DNA of 28,467 bases from a virus. Where the stretch lies: positions 1 to 28,467 of IMG/VR virus record IMGVR_UViG_3300046507_000249; one strand, written 5' to 3'. Shown piece after piece: positions 1 through 8,303 of this stretch. The notes under the pieces were generated by a model, which searched no databases, had not been told where the DNA came from, and saw nothing but the letters and a program-made list of their open reading frames with translations. The translations under genes were made by a program, and so were the position numbers. Positions within the stretch are counted from its first letter, which is position 1. Each line of letters starts with the position of its first letter.

Positions 1-45
1 GCCGCGCCCCGGTAAATCCACCATTTCACATAGGGCGCGCGCATA
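1..45. other. Left edge, no gene assigned
   Basis: A short GC-rich stretch lies downstream of the minus-strand gene that ends at 46. I see no terminator hairpin or start codon in it. It may belong to a gene that continues outside the window. Confidence 0.3.
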
Positions 46-393
46 TCAGACCTCGAAGGTGACGGGAACGGCGATTTTCAGCGCGCGAGCGTTGAGACCG
101 CTGCGCGCGGCGGCTTCTGTCTCGTACCAGTCCGACGATCCGTTCGCGAACACGTTCAGGTAGATCGTGCGCGTCTCGGGCGCCATGAACAGGTCGTCAT
201 CGCATTCGGGCGGGCTGCACGCGTACAGGCGCCCCTCTTTCGAGTGCGTCAGCCAGCCTTCGCCCTCGATGTGGGCGACACAGGGGTAATCGGTGAGGAC
301 GTCAGCGACAAACGCGAACGCATTCACGGCGCGCCCGTCTCGCGTCACCAACTTTGCGCCGGCTTTGGCGCGTTCCAGGTCAAACGGTTTCAT
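46..393 (-). CDS. Small phage hypothetical protein, 115 aa
   Basis: The product starts MKPFDLERAKAGAKLVTRDG. It resembles a family of short phage proteins that begin with a similar F-D-L-x-x-A-x-x-G-x-x-x-x-TRDG stretch; their function is unknown to me. The ATG at 393 is chosen because GAGAGGA lies a few bases upstream and a sigma70-like promoter (428-455) points into it. The reading frame stays open further upstream to 615, but that part crosses the promoter and overlaps the terminase gene antisense, so it is rejected. It is one of the few minus-strand genes here, divergent from the packaging operon. That placement would suit a gene expressed apart from the late block, possibly in the lysogen (inference). 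Confidence 0.75.
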   Translation of the reverse strand: MKPFDLERAKAGAKLVTRDGRAVNAFAFVADVLTDYPCVAHIEGEGWLTHSKEGRLYACSPPECDDDLFMAPETRTIYLNVFANGSSDWYETEAAARSGLNARALKIAVPVTFEV

Positions 394-400
394 TAGTATC

Positions 401-445
401 CTCTCTTTCGGGTTGTGCTTGCCTGAAATACTACCCGAACGAGAG
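401..445. promoter_or_regulatory. Operator-like dyad in the divergent intergenic region
   Basis: CTCTCTTTCGGGT (401-413) and ACCCGAACGAGAG (433-445) form a 13-bp inverted repeat with one mismatch and a 19-bp centre. The right arm lies in the spacer and -10 of the minus-strand promoter at 428-455. A repressor or activator bound here could control the minus-strand gene and perhaps terminase transcription. Binding is inferred from symmetry and position only. Confidence 0.45.
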
Positions 446-455
446 CATATGTCAA
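428..455 (-). promoter_or_regulatory. Sigma70-like promoter for the 46-393 gene
   Basis: On the minus strand a perfect -35 TTGACA (450-455) is followed, after 16 bp, by TAGTAT (428-433), which matches 4 of 6 consensus -10 bases. Transcription would start near 421 and give a leader of about 28 nt before the ATG at 393. It is the best promoter match I found in the window. Confidence 0.6.
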
Positions 456-466
456 CAGGAGATTTT

Positions 467-1021
467 ATGAAGCGCGTGCAATGCAAAGCGTTCGCGCGCT
501 CCACTGGCGCGCAGTGCCAAGCGAAGGCGGTTCCGGGTAAGGAAGTCTGTCGCGTGCATGGCGGGGCGTCTGAAGGGGCGCCCAAAGAGAACCAGAACGC
601 GAAGAAACACGGCATCTACGGGAAGCACCTGACCGAAGAGGAAAAGGCGGATTTCGACGACGTGAGCGCGCGCATCGGCACGCTCGACGCGGAAATCACG
701 CTGCTGCGCTTCCGCATGCGCCGTGCGCTCGACGCTGAAGCTGCCGCGGCGGCAAACGACCCGGATGCGCTCGAAGTCGTGCAGCGCCACGATCGCGAGG
801 CGTCGGAGTTCGGCCCAGGTGACGAAACGGTGCGCAAGCGCGTCGACTACGGCGAGCACGTCGAGCGGATCGCGCGGCGCGTCGAATCGCTGGAAAAGAC
901 GCGGGCCGAACTGCTGCGCATCGAGCGCGAGGCGGGCGGCGGCGTTGCCGACGACGGCATGACGGCAACCGACACGTTCATCTCGCCCGACGAGCCGATC
1001 CCCGACAAGCCGATTCTCTGA
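467..1021 (+). CDS. terS: Terminase small subunit
   Basis: A protein of 184 residues, inferred to recognise phage DNA and pass it to the large terminase. The N-terminal region has the cysteine/histidine pattern CKAF-x6-CQAKAV-x5-CRVHGGAS followed by G-APKENQNAKKHGIYG. That signature is frequent in phage small terminase or terminase-associated proteins. The middle (about residues 50-155) is charged and probably a helical coiled coil. The ATG at 467 is preferred over the in-frame ATG at 449 because AGGAG (457-461) sits five bases before it. The stop lies one base before the large-subunit start, so the two are surely co-transcribed. The family assignment rests on motif and position. Confidence 0.8.
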   Translation: MKRVQCKAFARSTGAQCQAKAVPGKEVCRVHGGASEGAPKENQNAKKHGIYGKHLTEEEKADFDDVSARIGTLDAEITLLRFRMRRALDAEAAAAANDPDALEVVQRHDREASEFGPGDETVRKRVDYGEHVERIARRVESLEKTRAELLRIEREAGGGVADDGMTATDTFISPDEPIPDKPIL

Positions 1022-1022
1022 T

Positions 1023-2381
1023 ATGGCGAAACGACCAACAGGGCCGACGAGCGTTTTCGAGTCGATCCAGCTAACGCCGAAGCAAGCCAATATCTACGCC
1101 TGGGGATGGCAACCGAAAGCCCGATTCCGCGACGCGGTGTGCGGTCGACGCTTCGGCAAGACGTTTCTCGGTGCGAAAGAGATGCGACGCGCCGCGCAAC
1201 TGGCGGCACGCTGGAAGGTTTCGCCGGATGACGAAATCTGGTACGCCGCGCCGACGTTCAAGCAAGCCAAACGCGTATTCTGGCGGCGCCTGAAGCGAGC
1301 TATCCCGCGCTCATGGATCGACGGCAAGCCGAACGAGTCGGAGTGTTTCATCCTGCTCCGCACCGGTCACATCATCCGAATTGTCGGACTGAACGAATAC
1401 GACAACCTGCGCGGCTCCGGTCTTTTCTTCGCGCTCGTCGACGAATGGGCGGATTGCCCCTATGAGGCGTGGAAGGAAGTTCTTCGCCCGATGCTCTCGA
1501 CGTGCAAATACGAAATCGACGGCATCAAGTACGTCGGCGGGCATTGCCTGCGCATCGGCACGCCGAAGGGCTTCAATCATTGCTACGACTCGTATGTTGC
1601 CGGGCAGGACGGCGGCGAGCCGGATCATAAGTCATGGCTCTATACCTCGGTTCAAGGCGGAAACGTGCCGCCCGAAGAGGTTGACGCCGCGCGCCGCACG
1701 CTCGACCCGCGCACCTTCCGCCAAGAGTACGAAGGCTCGTTCGAGAACTACAGCGGCCGCGTCTATTACGACTTCCACCGGAAAGAATCGGTCAAGCCGT
1801 GCGCATACAACCCGGCGCTTCCGCTGCACATCGGCATGGACTTTAACGTCAACCCAATGTCGGCGGCTGTGCATCAGGAGCAAGCGAACGGCGAAATCTG
1901 GTGCATCGCCGAGCACGTCATTCCGACGTCGAATACCGATGAAATGGCGGGCGTGCTGCGCGACGCATACGGCCTGCCGTCATTCGAGCCGGGCGTTCTG
2001 AAGCTCGATCACATCACGATCTACCCCGACCCGGCCGGCGCGCAACGAAAGACGAGCGCGCAAGGCAAAACCGACATATCGATTCTTCGCTCGTATGGCT
2101 TCAAGGTCATAGCGATGGACGCGCACCCGCTCGTTCGGGACCGCATCAATTACGTCAACGGGCGCATCAAATCAGCGGACGGCACGCGTCATTACTTCGT
2201 CGACCCGTCGTGCAAAGAGACTGTCAAGTGTCTCGAACAGTTGATCTACAAGGAAGGCACGAACGACCCGGATAAGGAACTTGGTTTCGATCACGTTCCC
2301 GATGCCATCGGTTACTACCTGTTCACGAAGTTCGTCCATATCCCTGCGAAACGCGTTCAATCCGATCACCTTCACCGATAG
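1023..2381 (+). CDS. terL: Terminase large subunit (packaging ATPase-nuclease)
   Basis: A 452-residue motor that pumps DNA into the procapsid and cuts concatemers. The ATPase domain shows Walker A GRRFGKT at residues 41-47, Walker B FFALVDE at 135-141, and a GTPKG coupling motif at 179-183. The C-terminal RNase H-like nuclease shows three acidic positions: D273 in HIGMDFNVNP, D336 in YPDPAG and D427 in HVPDAIGY. All expected motifs are present and the length is normal. It follows the small subunit by one base and precedes a small ORF and the portal, the usual packaging order. Confidence 0.96.
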   Translation: MAKRPTGPTSVFESIQLTPKQANIYAWGWQPKARFRDAVCGRRFGKTFLGAKEMRRAAQLAARWKVSPDDEIWYAAPTFKQAKRVFWRRLKRAIPRSWIDGKPNESECFILLRTGHIIRIVGLNEYDNLRGSGLFFALVDEWADCPYEAWKEVLRPMLSTCKYEIDGIKYVGGHCLRIGTPKGFNHCYDSYVAGQDGGEPDHKSWLYTSVQGGNVPPEEVDAARRTLDPRTFRQEYEGSFENYSGRVYYDFHRKESVKPCAYNPALPLHIGMDFNVNPMSAAVHQEQANGEIWCIAEHVIPTSNTDEMAGVLRDAYGLPSFEPGVLKLDHITIYPDPAGAQRKTSAQGKTDISILRSYGFKVIAMDAHPLVRDRINYVNGRIKSADGTRHYFVDPSCKETVKCLEQLIYKEGTNDPDKELGFDHVPDAIGYYLFTKFVHIPAKRVQSDHLHR

Positions 2382-2388
2382 GCGGCGC

Positions 2389-2568
2389 ATGAAACTCAAA
2401 AGCTATTCGACGCTGATTCACATCGACCATTACGGCCCGAAGCACGAGGCGACGCTGATCGAATCCGTGTTCGTGCAATCCAGCGTCGATACGGTTTCCG
2501 CTGTTCTCACGCGCGTTCCCGATGGATGGATCGGCTCGACGCATCTCAACCCCTACAGGATTCACTGA
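2389..2568 (+). CDS. Small hypothetical protein between terminase and portal, 59 aa
   Basis: This begins MKLKSYSTLIHIDHYGPKHE and ends at a TGA that overlaps the portal ATG (TGATG, 2566-2570). The tight spacing on both sides, with AGGCGG before the ATG, supports real translation and coupling to the portal. No signal peptide, membrane segment or known domain is visible. The frame stays open upstream into terL; the ATG at 2389 is the sensible start. Function unknown. Confidence 0.65.
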   Translation: MKLKSYSTLIHIDHYGPKHEATLIESVFVQSSVDTVSAVLTRVPDGWIGSTHLNPYRIH

Positions 2569-4043
2569 TGTGGCAAACGCTCCGGGCGCAACACCCGAAA
2601 GACCCTGATTTGCCCGATCGGGCGCACACAGTCGGCTGTTTGACGGCTGTTCTCGACGGCACGCAATACGATCCGCTCCCCTACTCGTTTCACACCGAGA
2701 AGAATCAGGCTGAAGAGTACATTCCGCTGCGCGCCCGTCGCCCGTCCGTGCGTTACGCGCTCTGCTCGTCGGTCGTCGATGACTCGGTCGGCCTGCTGTT
2801 CTCTGAGGAACACTTTCCGACCGTCGCGAGCGAGAACCCCGACGCGGCCAAACGGCTCGAAGCCATCGCGAAAGACTGCCACATAAACGAACTGATGATC
2901 GACGCCGCAACGCGCGGCTCGGTCGGCTCGGTTGCTGTGCTCATGCGCGTGCTGAAAAATCGGCTGTTCTTTTCGGCGCTGAACACGCAATTTCTCACGC
3001 CAGTGTGGCAAGCCGACGCGCCCGACACGCTCGCAAAGGTCGTCGAGCAGTACAAGACGAAGGGCCGAACGCTGAAGGATCAGGGTTACACGATCGACGA
3101 CGACGATTTGGCGGTCGATTTCTGGTTCATGCGCCATTGGGACGCCGGCGCCGAAACATGGTTCATGCCGTGGAAGGTGAAGGGCGACCAACCCGCCGCA
3201 CCGAGCGTCGACGGCAGTCGCACCGTGCAGCACTCGCTCGGCTTCGTGCCGGTCGTGTGGATGCGAAACCTCCCAGGCGGCGACGAAATCGACGGCAAAT
3301 GCACGTTCGCGAAGGCGATCGACACGAACATCGAAATCGATTACCTGCTCTCGCAAGGCGGGCGCGCGCTGAAGTATCAGAGCGACCCGACGCTGATGAT
3401 CAAAGAGCCGGCAACCGGCGACGGCGGCTCGCTCGTCAAGGGCGCCGGCAATGCGATCACGGTCGGGCCGGACGGTGACGCGAAGTTGCTCGAAATGAGC
3501 GGCGACGGCACGAACGCGCTGCTCGAATACGTGCGCCTCGCTCGTCAGGTCGCGCTCGAATCGATTCACGGCAACAAGGCCGACGCGGACAAGATCGCCG
3601 CGGCGCAGTCAGGGCGCGCTATGGAACTGATGAACCAAGCGCTTATCTGGCTCGCCGACAAGCTGCGCATTTCCTACGGCGAAAAGGGCTTGCTGCAACT
3701 CTATCGCATGATCGCGAAGGCGTCGCAGAAAGCATCGCTCGTCGACTCGAACGGCGTGCGCATCGAGGCAATCGCGACCGACAAGCCGCTCTCGCTCAAA
3801 TGGCCGGCATGGTACGCGCCGACCTGGACGGACAAACTCAACGAGTCGAACACGCTGACCGCGCTCACGCAAGGCGGCTTGCTCTCGAAAGAAACCGCAA
3901 CGACCTCACTCGCCGATCAATACGACGTCGAGGACGTGCCCGCCGAACTCGCGCGCATCAAAACCGAATCCGCAGAAGCGGACGCGGCGGAAGTTGCGAA
4001 AGCGACGGCAATCAAACCAGTACCCGACAACACCGGGGATTGA
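2568..4043 (+). CDS. Portal protein
   Basis: A 491-residue protein directly after the terminase and before the scaffold and capsid genes, as expected for the dodecameric portal through which DNA enters and leaves the head. Sequence features fit phage portals: an N-terminal region with RRPSVRYALCSSVVDDSVGLLF, a central mixed alpha/beta part, and a late helical stretch rich in Ala, Gln and Lys (around ADADKIAAAQSGRAMELMNQ) typical of the stem and crown. The ATG overlaps the stop of the preceding ORF, with AGGA about eight bases upstream. A strong terminator-like hairpin follows the stop. Length is normal for the family. Confidence 0.88.
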   Translation: MWQTLRAQHPKDPDLPDRAHTVGCLTAVLDGTQYDPLPYSFHTEKNQAEEYIPLRARRPSVRYALCSSVVDDSVGLLFSEEHFPTVASENPDAAKRLEAIAKDCHINELMIDAATRGSVGSVAVLMRVLKNRLFFSALNTQFLTPVWQADAPDTLAKVVEQYKTKGRTLKDQGYTIDDDDLAVDFWFMRHWDAGAETWFMPWKVKGDQPAAPSVDGSRTVQHSLGFVPVVWMRNLPGGDEIDGKCTFAKAIDTNIEIDYLLSQGGRALKYQSDPTLMIKEPATGDGGSLVKGAGNAITVGPDGDAKLLEMSGDGTNALLEYVRLARQVALESIHGNKADADKIAAAQSGRAMELMNQALIWLADKLRISYGEKGLLQLYRMIAKASQKASLVDSNGVRIEAIATDKPLSLKWPAWYAPTWTDKLNESNTLTALTQGGLLSKETATTSLADQYDVEDVPAELARIKTESAEADAAEVAKATAIKPVPDNTGD

Positions 4044-4068
4044 TCGCGCAGATGCGCAAAACCAAACG

Positions 4069-4091
4069 GCCCGCTCGATGCGGGCTTTTTT
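4069..4091 (+). terminator. Intrinsic terminator-like hairpin after the portal
   Basis: GCCCGC (4069-4074), loop TCGAT, GCGGGC (4080-4085), then six T. A perfect 6-bp GC stem with a T tract. A second small hairpin, CGGGC-TGAT-GCCCG (4104-4117), follows before the scaffold gene. Confidence 0.75.
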
Positions 4092-4127
4092 CATTTCATA
4101 GGGCGGGCTGATGCCCGAATCTGACAC

Positions 4128-4712
4128 ATGCGTATCTCGAAACTTCTGTCTTTCATGCTCGGCTTCTCGGGCGCTTTCCAGTTGCGCAACACGGACGCGG
4201 ACGCGGGCGGCAACGCACCGCCGCCGCCCGCGACGACCGAACGGACCTCTTTCACGCGCGAATACGTGACCGATCTGCGTGAGGAAGCGAAATCCTGGCG
4301 CCTGAAGGTGCAGGACCGCGACACCGAACTCACGACGCTCAAAGCGAAGGTCGCGGAACTCGAAACGGGCGGCAAAGACGCGCTCACGAAGGCCGAACAA
4401 GCCGCGAACGATCGCGTGCTGCGCGCTGAACTGAAGGCGATCGCCGCCAAGCACGGCGCTGTTGACGTTGCCGACGCGCTGAAGGTGCTCGACATCTCCG
4501 GCGTCAAGCTCGACGAGAACGGCGACCTTGTAGGCGCCGACGCACTGTTCGAAGCCGCGAAGAAAGCGAAGCCGTACCTGTTCGGCACGACCAGTACGTC
4601 GAGCACAGAGAAGCCGCCGAAGCCGGGCGACACGAAGCCGGTCGACGTTCGCACCGCAGACGCGAAGGATTACGAGGCACAAAAAGCGGCGTACCTGAAG
4701 GCGTCGCGCTAA
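4128..4712 (+). CDS. Capsid scaffolding protein
   Basis: A 194-residue protein just before the major capsid gene. After a Pro-rich linker near residues 30-36, residues about 45-105 are strongly charged and predicted coiled coil (REEAKSWRLKVQDRDTELTT onward). The C-terminal part contains the stretch LDENGDLVGADALFEAAKKA followed by KPYLF, a pattern I associate with phage scaffold proteins. It should line the procapsid interior and leave before DNA fills the head. No strong Shine-Dalgarno sequence precedes the ATG, so the exact start is less certain than the frame. Terminator-like hairpins flank the gene on both sides. Confidence 0.82.
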   Translation: MRISKLLSFMLGFSGAFQLRNTDADAGGNAPPPPATTERTSFTREYVTDLREEAKSWRLKVQDRDTELTTLKAKVAELETGGKDALTKAEQAANDRVLRAELKAIAAKHGAVDVADALKVLDISGVKLDENGDLVGADALFEAAKKAKPYLFGTTSTSSTEKPPKPGDTKPVDVRTADAKDYEAQKAAYLKASR

Positions 4713-4751
4713 ACCCGCCCGAAACCGAGCAGTAACCCAACCTAAACCGAA

Positions 4752-4774
4752 GCCCGCCATTGCGCGGGCTTTTT
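4752..4774 (+). terminator. Intrinsic terminator-like hairpin after scaffold
   Basis: GCCCGC (4752-4757), loop CATTGC, GCGGGC (4764-4769), then five T. It sits about 20 bases before the capsid ATG, so read-through or a transcript starting nearby must supply the capsid message. Confidence 0.75.
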
Positions 4775-4794
4775 GCTTTTAAGGACGCATCACA

Positions 4795-6105
4795 ATGCCG
4801 ATCAGCAATTTCCCCGCCGCTCTCCAACCGGCAATTCAGCAAGGTTTCCTCGCCCGCGAATTCCAAAGCGGCCTGGAATCGCAAATCACCTATCGCGCTG
4901 TCGCCGATCGTGAACTGTTCGCGAACGCGGTCGGTGAAACGATCACCAAGACCCGCCGCGGCCTGAAGGCGCCGGTTACGACCCCGCTGTCGCCGGCCGG
5001 TAACACCAACCTCGACAACGGCCTCACGCCGAGCGGTTGGACGATCGAGCAGTACACGCTCGGCATCGATATGTACGGCGACACGATGGATTTGAACATG
5101 GTGACGACTCGCGTCGGCATCGCGTCGCAATTCCTTCAGAACGCGCATGTGAACGGCGTTCAAGCCCTGCAATCGCTCGACCGCCTGGCACGTAACAAGC
5201 TGTTCGGCGCATACCTGTCGGGCAACACGCGCGTTCGCACGACGCTCGGCGCGCCGGCCGCAACGGTCGCTGTCGATGACGTGCGCGGCTTCCAGTACGC
5301 GCCGGTCAACGGCGTGATGGTTCCGGTTTCCGGCTCGAACACGCTGGCAGTCGTTTTCGCAAACGGCAACTCCTACACGCTGACCGGCGTCGCTGTCGAC
5401 GGCTCGAACGTGTCGACCGCACCGCAAGGCGTATCGGGCACGCTGACGTTCTCGGGCAACGTGACCGTCGCCGACGCAACGGCCGGCAACTCGGTCATCG
5501 CTTCGAACGCGGCATCGGTTCTGCGTCCGAGCGGTCGCCTGTCGACCTCGGCTGTGCTCTCGACCGACCTGCTGACGATGCAAGACCTGCTGGCCGGCGT
5601 GACCGTGCTGCGCAACAACCGCGTGCCGACCATCGGCGGGCTGTACAACTTCTACGCTGACAACACGCAATTGAAGGGTCTGTTCAAAGACCCGGATTTC
5701 AAGCTGCTGTATCAAGGTCAGTACGGCTCGCAAGAGTACAAGTCGGGTCAGGTCATGGAACTCATGGGCCTGCGCATCATCCCGACCGTGGAATCGCCGC
5801 AACAGACGATCGGCTCTGTCGCTGTTCACCGCGGCATCATGTGCGGTCAGGGCGCGCTGATCGAAGGCGATTACGAGGCGATCACGAACAGCGAAATCGG
5901 CGGCGACAATGCGCTGATCGAGATGATCGACGGTATCGCGATGGTTACGCGTGAACCGCTCGACCGTTTGCAGCAAATCATCGCTCAATCGTGGTACTGG
6001 ATCGGCGGTTTCGCGGTTCCGACCGACATCACGGCGAACCAAAACATCATCCCGACCGCAACGGCAAGCGCATACAAGCGCGCTGTCATCATCGAATCGG
6101 CGTAA
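4795..6105 (+). CDS. Major capsid protein
   Basis: A 436-residue protein immediately after the scaffold, in the position and size range of a major head protein. The N-terminus (ALQPAIQQGFLAREFQSGLE) and the C-terminal sequence with REPLDRLQQIIAQSWYWIGG match what I expect of HK97-fold capsid proteins of tailed phages. Residues about 140-240 are rich in Thr, Val, Ser and Gly (VSGSNTLAVVFANGNSYTLT) and look like an inserted beta domain. AAGGA (4781-4785) precedes the ATG. No maturation protease gene lies upstream, so the head probably assembles around the separate scaffold without a dedicated protease seen here. Confidence 0.9.
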   Translation: MPISNFPAALQPAIQQGFLAREFQSGLESQITYRAVADRELFANAVGETITKTRRGLKAPVTTPLSPAGNTNLDNGLTPSGWTIEQYTLGIDMYGDTMDLNMVTTRVGIASQFLQNAHVNGVQALQSLDRLARNKLFGAYLSGNTRVRTTLGAPAATVAVDDVRGFQYAPVNGVMVPVSGSNTLAVVFANGNSYTLTGVAVDGSNVSTAPQGVSGTLTFSGNVTVADATAGNSVIASNAASVLRPSGRLSTSAVLSTDLLTMQDLLAGVTVLRNNRVPTIGGLYNFYADNTQLKGLFKDPDFKLLYQGQYGSQEYKSGQVMELMGLRIIPTVESPQQTIGSVAVHRGIMCGQGALIEGDYEAITNSEIGGDNALIEMIDGIAMVTREPLDRLQQIIAQSWYWIGGFAVPTDITANQNIIPTATASAYKRAVIIESA

Positions 6106-6112
6106 TCGGTAT

Positions 6113-6143
6113 AGGGCGCGCGCTCAAAAGGTGTGCGCCCTTT
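6113..6143 (+). terminator. Terminator-like hairpin after the capsid gene
   Basis: AGGGCGCGCGC (6113-6123), a 7-nt loop, then GTGTGCGCCCT (6131-6141) form an 11-bp stem with two G-U pairs, followed by a T-rich tract (TTTCTTT). It is longer than the other hairpins in the block and is the only one not built on GCCCGC/GCGGGC or GCCGCC/GGCGGC. Confidence 0.65.
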
Positions 6144-6157
6144 CTTTCGAGGCAATC

Positions 6158-6433
6158 ATGAGTGACGCAAATGCGCCTGACGGCGCGCAGGCGGCTCTCG
6201 TGACCTCGGATGCTCCAACCGATGCTCCGAAGGTCACGAAGCCCGCCAAGGCGGCAAAGAATGCGCCCGCGCTACCGGATTCGGTGACGCTCGCGGCGCC
6301 GCATCAATTCTACGACGAAGCCGGCGACCTTCAAGCCTGGTGGACGAACGACGTCGTGACGGCTAAGGCCGAAATAAAACTGCTGATCGAGCGCGGCGCG
6401 CGCCTGCTCGGCATCAACGGGGAACAAGGCTAA
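6158..6433 (+). CDS. Small head-region protein, 91 aa
   Basis: Begins MSDANAPDGAQAALVTSDAP. The first 40 residues are Ala, Pro and Lys rich and probably disordered. The rest (SVTLAAPHQFYDEAGDLQAW ... LLIERGARLLGING) resembles short proteins found directly after capsid genes in other phages, with a conserved Asp-Glu-x-Gly turn and a terminal ERGA. The ATG at 6158 is preferred because upstream codons in this frame run through the terminator hairpin; GAGG lies close before it. Its stop overlaps the next start (TAATG). Function not known; a head-tail joining or decoration role is possible. Confidence 0.7.
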   Translation: MSDANAPDGAQAALVTSDAPTDAPKVTKPAKAAKNAPALPDSVTLAAPHQFYDEAGDLQAWWTNDVVTAKAEIKLLIERGARLLGINGEQG

Positions 6434-6819
6434 TGCTTACCGACGCACAACGGGTCGATGTTCGGCGCTTCTGCGGCTTTCCGCTCTACGGCGGGCAACC
6501 CGTTCAGGCGTTCGGGCATCGCTTCTATCAGCATTACGGCACGCTCGAATTTCGCATGTCGAACATGCAAGACGCGGAAGAGGCGGTAGTGACGAACTAC
6601 CTCACTCAACTCACCGCGCTCGAAACGGCAATCTACGGCACGAGTGACAACCTCGACACCGACGTTGCCGCGGTGTGGACGCACAACAAGAACGAGCAGC
6701 GCGACCGCGAAGCGCTGTTCGACGGAACACGCCGGCGCCTTTGCGCATTCTTCGGCATTCCGCCCGGCCCCGGCTTCGGCATCTCGGGCGGCGGCGGGTC
6801 AATCTCGCTGGTGGTCTGA
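6433..6819 (+). CDS. Probable head-tail connector protein, 128 aa
   Basis: A 128-residue protein starting at an ATG that overlaps the preceding stop. It opens MLTDAQRVDVRRFCGFPLYG, contains a helical middle (YLTQLTALETAIYGTSDNLD) and an Arg-rich helix (REALFDGTRRRLCAFFGI), and ends in a Gly-rich tail. Size, helical content and position between capsid and tail completion genes fit a neck or connector subunit. This is inference from position, since I recognise no diagnostic motif. The next gene begins within its stop (TGATG, 6817-6821). Confidence 0.65.
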   Translation: MLTDAQRVDVRRFCGFPLYGGQPVQAFGHRFYQHYGTLEFRMSNMQDAEEAVVTNYLTQLTALETAIYGTSDNLDTDVAAVWTHNKNEQRDREALFDGTRRRLCAFFGIPPGPGFGISGGGGSISLVV

Positions 6820-7463
6820 TGAACGGCGCCAAAGCACAAACGCAGGTCTACAAGGGCTATGCGCAAGTAGCGAAGCGCCTCGGCAGTGCGTTCTCTCTCT
6901 ACCGGCCGACGTCGGCGGATATGAGCGCCGCCGCGCTGCTCGCAACCGGATTCCTCGCGAGTCTCAACGCCGAAGATATGACATATCGGCGCCCGAACAA
7001 GTACGGGAAACCGACCTGGTACGCCGTGATGGACGGGCGACAAACTCAGGTCGGCGATTACCTCGTCGGCGAGACCGGGACATTCTTCGTCGGCGCGCAG
7101 CAACCGCTTCTCCCGATTCTTGTCATCGAGTGCAATCGCACCGTCAACATCACGCGCCCGCAGGTTCAAACCGAATTCGGCGCCGTCTCGAACTACGAAG
7201 GCACGACCGCCGCGAACGAAACGCCGCTTATGACCGGCTGGCCGGCGAGCGTGCTGCAAGGCACGAAGGGCGAGAAAGGCGGCGTTGCGCTACCCGGTGA
7301 CGTGCGCGACGCATGGTGGGCGGTGCTGATGCCTGCCGCGCCCGGCGTCATTCTCCGCTCCGGCGACCTGATTTCCGATGAACTCGGGCGCCGCTACATC
7401 GTGTCAAGCGCGGAACTCACGGACCTCGGCTGGCGCATCACCGCGCAACAGGGGCAAACATGA
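6819..7463 (+). CDS. Putative neck / head-closure protein, 214 aa
   Basis: Starts at the ATG overlapping the previous stop, which is preferred over the longer open frame. It begins MNGAKAQTQVYKGYAQVAKR and includes a beta-rich central part around YAVMDGRQTQVGDYLVGETG and FFVGAQQPLLPILVIECNRT. The C-terminus (SGDLISDELGRRYIVSSAEL) reads like a small beta-barrel of the type found in head-closure proteins. Position between the likely connector and the tail-terminator candidate supports a neck role. I recognise it as a phage structural gene by context, not by a unique motif. Confidence 0.6.
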   Translation: MNGAKAQTQVYKGYAQVAKRLGSAFSLYRPTSADMSAAALLATGFLASLNAEDMTYRRPNKYGKPTWYAVMDGRQTQVGDYLVGETGTFFVGAQQPLLPILVIECNRTVNITRPQVQTEFGAVSNYEGTTAANETPLMTGWPASVLQGTKGEKGGVALPGDVRDAWWAVLMPAAPGVILRSGDLISDELGRRYIVSSAELTDLGWRITAQQGQT

Positions 7464-8296
7464 GCGACGTCACCGATGTTCAAAATGTGCTCGTCGGCAT
7501 GATCGCCGGCTGGCTCTACCCGAACGGCACAAACCAACCCTCGGCGGTTGGCTTCAACGTGCGCGTCGGCGCCGGCTGGCCTACGCAATCGAGTCTCGAC
7601 GCCGATCTCGCGGCCGGTATCGCCCAGGTGTCGATCTATGCGACGGCGAGCGAACGCAAAACGACGCGCTACATGCCCCGATGGGAACCGCTCGCAACCT
7701 TCGCCCCGACTATCACGCTTGCGAAAGCCGGGCGCGTCGTCACGGTCGGCGGCGCAATGCCGATTCCGTTCTCGACGCAAAACCTCGCGGTATTCGTCGG
7801 CAACTCGCCGTATAGCTACTCGGCGCAACCGAACGACACGCTGACGAGCATCGCCGCCGCGCTCGCCGCGGTCATCGCGCAGGACTACCCCGGCACGACA
7901 AGCTCGGGCGCAAATATCACGCTGCCCGCGAACGCCGCCATCGGTGCGCTGCGAACGGGCGGCACAGGAACCGCGATCAAGGTCATCAAAAATCAGGACC
8001 GCGTTTTCCAAATCACGGCTTGGTGTAGCACGCCCGCACAACGCGCCGCGCTCGCCAACGTGATCGATCCGAATCTCGCCGACCTCGTGTTTCTCGCGAT
8101 GCCTGATGGCTTCAACGCGCGAATCATCTACATGGATAGCCCGCAGCAGGACATCGGCGAGAAAGCGCGGCTGTTTCGTCGAGACTTTCGCTATCACGTC
8201 GATTTCGCGACGACGAAGGTCATCGGCGCACCGCAAGTCATTGTCGGCGACCTGAACATCATCACGGATGCCGGCGCCGTTCTCAAACCCGTCTAG
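7460..8296 (+). CDS. Putative tail-completion / tail-terminator protein, 278 aa
   Basis: Overlaps the preceding gene by ATGA and lies two genes before the sheath. It begins MSDVTDVQNVLVGMIAGWLY. The opening helix followed by an NVRVGAGWPT strand and a late RRDFRYHVDFATT segment suits proteins that cap the tail tube, but 278 residues is larger than most terminators. An inner region (about residues 80-130) with NLAVFVGNSPYSYSAQ and repeated short strands may be an added domain. Role inferred from order in contractile phages: connector, completion, sheath, tube. Confidence 0.6.
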   Translation: MSDVTDVQNVLVGMIAGWLYPNGTNQPSAVGFNVRVGAGWPTQSSLDADLAAGIAQVSIYATASERKTTRYMPRWEPLATFAPTITLAKAGRVVTVGGAMPIPFSTQNLAVFVGNSPYSYSAQPNDTLTSIAAALAAVIAQDYPGTTSSGANITLPANAAIGALRTGGTGTAIKVIKNQDRVFQITAWCSTPAQRAALANVIDPNLADLVFLAMPDGFNARIIYMDSPQQDIGEKARLFRRDFRYHVDFATTKVIGAPQVIVGDLNIITDAGAVLKPV

Positions 8297-8303
8297 GAAC
8301 CCT

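Noticed and set aside
293-466. Longer terminase small subunit starting at 293
   Set aside because: The added part crosses the divergent promoter and the minus-strand gene; AGGAG five bases before the ATG at 467 decides the start.
2562-3569. 335-codon minus-strand ORF opposite the portal
   Set aside because: Shadow ORF with Arg/His-rich composition and no start signal; the portal frame explains the locus.
4504-6042. 512-codon minus-strand ORF opposite the capsid gene
   Set aside because: Same reason: antisense to the major capsid and scaffold genes, with no family features or ribosome site.
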